In this document: positions 4,569 to 5,704 of the stretch, piece after piece
How positions within the stretch are numbered: position 1 is the first letter of the stretch
Layout: the number at the start of each line of letters is the position of its first letter
NCBI GenBank assembly: GCA_946547205.1
Contig: CAMNPA010000098.1
Span: 1-5,704, forward strand
DNA length: 5,704 nucleotides
Source of the DNA: an uncultured Selenomonadales bacterium
Lineage (GTDB): Bacteria > Bacillota > Negativicutes > Selenomonadales > Selenomonadaceae
Direction: 5' to 3'
Notes under the pieces: generated by a model
Databases searched by the model: none
Told to the model about the DNA's origin: nothing
What the model saw: only the letters and a program-made list of their open reading frames with translations
Position numbers and translations under genes: made by a program

Positions 4569-5704
4569 ATGGCTAAATTTATTTTCGACCTTCAGCGATT
4601 CAAAACTAACAACAACAGTTATACTCTGGTCAGCGGCACGGAAAGTGACGATACTATAAGTAGTTATCCCAAAAGCGGAAGGCTAAATGAAGTAACGATA
4701 AATGCAAAAGGCGGCAACGATTCCATTTCAAACATTACCAGTGATAATGTTATAATATACGGCGGCGACGGGCGCGATACTATTTACAACTCCCACTGTG
4801 AAAATGTCACAATCGACGCGGGCGCGGGCAATGATTCCATTTATATTACCGGAACCGGATGGGGCAGTTACTATTCAATCGACGGCGGCGAAGGCAACGA
4901 TACCATTTCTTTTTATGCAAGTACTAAATATTGCACAATCGCAGGTGGAACCGGCAATGATCGAATTTCTCTTTCTAGTGGCTATTCCTCTAACAACGTT
5001 ATTTTTTACAATGAAGGTGACGGCAACGATACTATTTACGGCTTTGATTCAACGTCGACGCTTAGCATTTCAGGCAGTTCATATTCAACAGCTGAAAGCG
5101 GCAGAGACGTTATTGTTTATGTCGGCGACGGATCCATTCTCATAAGAGAGGCGGCGTGGAATTCGACTACACTCAATATCGTTGAGGCTGTTTCTTGGAA
5201 ACTCAACGGCACGACGGCAACTTATGGAACTTCAACCAACGCGCAAATCACAATCAACGGCGTTAAATCGCTCGACGGAATTTCATTGAGCGGCAACACA
5301 GTCACAATCGCGAATTCGTCTCTGAATCGGTCGAACGTCACTATCAGCAACGGATATTATCTCGCGCTCGGCGATGACGTAACTCAATCTCAGACGACGC
5401 CGGGCGGTTGGAACATCAGCGGCTACACTGCCACTTATAAATCTGCAACGACGACTGCGGGCTATAAGCTCGTCAACAATGCGATAATCTACACGGCGGC
5501 AAGCGGCGGCTCGAATTTGGTGACGGTCGACGGCGTCATCTCGGCGGACGGACTGTCTTTGAGCGGCTCAACTGTCACGGTGTCGAATTCGTCACTCAAT
5601 CAATCGACGGTCACGATAAGCGACGGCTACACGCTCAAACTCGGCGACGATGTCACAAAATCAACGTCAACGGCGGCGAAATGGACGCTCAGCAATTCCA
5701 CGGC
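4569..5704 (+). CDS. RTX-type calcium-binding, beta-repeat protein (5' part, runs off the window)
   Basis: An open frame from ATG 4569 continues without a stop to the right edge, giving 378 complete codons. The N-terminus MAKFIFDLQRF has no hydrophobic signal peptide. Residues about 46-159 hold RTX-like repeats: KGGNDSIS, GGDGRDTIY, AGAGNDSIY, GGEGNDTIS, GGTGNDRIS and EGDGNDTIYGF, whose glycine/aspartate loops bind calcium in the RTX (hemolysin-type, PF00353) family. Residues 160-209 form a linker resembling post-RTX segments. From W210 on there are Ser/Thr/Gly/Asn-rich modular repeats with period 71 then 91. RTX proteins are normally exported by a type I system through a C-terminal signal, which would lie outside the window, so secretion is inferred. 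The start is supported by AAAGGAAG. Adhesin, surface-layer or effector roles are all possible; no enzymatic domain is seen. Confidence 0.88.
   Translation, partial: MAKFIFDLQRFKTNNNSYTLVSGTESDDTISSYPKSGRLNEVTINAKGGNDSISNITSDNVIIYGGDGRDTIYNSHCENVTIDAGAGNDSIYITGTGWGSYYSIDGGEGNDTISFYASTKYCTIAGGTGNDRISLSSGYSSNNVIFYNEGDGNDTIYGFDSTSTLSISGSSYSTAESGRDVIVYVGDGSILIREAAWNSTTLNIVEAVSWKLNGTTATYGTSTNAQITINGVKSLDGISLSGNTVTIANSSLNRSNVTISNGYYLALGDDVTQSQTTPGGWNISGYTATYKSATTTAGYKLVNNAIIYTAASGGSNLVTVDGVISADGLSLSGSTVTVSNSSLNQSTVTISDGYTLKLGDDVTKSTSTAAKWTLSNST
4704..5045 (+). repeat. RTX-like GGxGNDxI repeat block within the coding region
   Basis: Six imperfect copies of the glycine/aspartate loop occur between residues 46 and 159 of the encoded protein, spaced about 18-23 residues apart with beta-strand-like stretches such as NVTIDAG and YYSIDGG between them. 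Known RTX repeats run as nonapeptides; here single loops are separated by longer intervals, so the roll would be irregular. Confidence 0.8.
5196..5704 (+). repeat. Modular 71/91-residue protein repeats, window-truncated
   Basis: Repeat modules begin at a tryptophan: WKLNGTTATY (5196), WNISGYTATY (5409) and WTLSNST (5682, cut). Module 1 is 71 residues and module 2 is 91 residues. From residue 229 they align with residues 320 onward without gaps at a period of 91 (273 bases): INGVKSLDGISLSG with VDGVISADGLSLSG, SLNRSNVTIS with SLNQSTVTIS, and LGDDVTQ with LGDDVTK. Module 1 lacks about 20 residues between TATY and the INGV segment. Confidence 0.85.

Noticed and set aside
4798..5145. A 115-codon + strand frame inside the RTX-type gene
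   Set aside because: It is an out-of-frame shadow of the repetitive GGxGNDxI coding; the frame from ATG 4569 is longer, has a ribosome binding site and encodes recognisable RTX repeats.

Overview
The window looks like a bacterial chromosome segment of moderate GC content. It has strong GGAGG-type ribosome binding sites, two likely TTG starts and tight gene overlaps. A secreted-type RTX (glycine/aspartate-rich, calcium-binding) protein and Uma2-family genes next to Firmicutes-style Shine-Dalgarno sites suggest a diderm Firmicute such as a member of the Negativicutes (Selenomonas-like). That placement is inference, because no rRNA or other taxonomic marker lies in the window.

Layout. Bases 1-428 hold a tandem array of a 113-bp unit (three complete copies and one truncated copy), probably continuing beyond the left edge. 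Bases 454-1325 carry two overlapping membrane-protein genes: a DUF502 protein and a small four-histidine DUF4405 protein. Bases 1406-3242 carry recO (recombination mediator) and ribD (bifunctional riboflavin enzyme), which overlap and both seem to start at TTG. A good intrinsic terminator follows ribD at about 3251-3288. Everything from 454 to there is on the + strand with short gaps and could be one transcript.

Beyond the terminator the character changes to accessory-type genes. Two tandem Uma2-family (PD-(D/E)XK nuclease superfamily) paralogs lie at 3343-3924 and 3937-4524, each behind the same GGAGGCGATTG leader. A large open frame then starts at 4569 and runs off the right edge. It encodes the N-terminal 378 residues of an RTX-type protein with nonapeptide-like GGxGNDxI repeats, followed by a modular 71/91-residue beta-rich repeat region.

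The core genes (recO, ribD) are confident. The least explained items are the 113-bp array, the paired Uma2 genes beside an RTX protein, the modular repeat protein with its FDLQRF N-terminus, and a possible 21-codon small ORF between the DUF4405 gene and recO.
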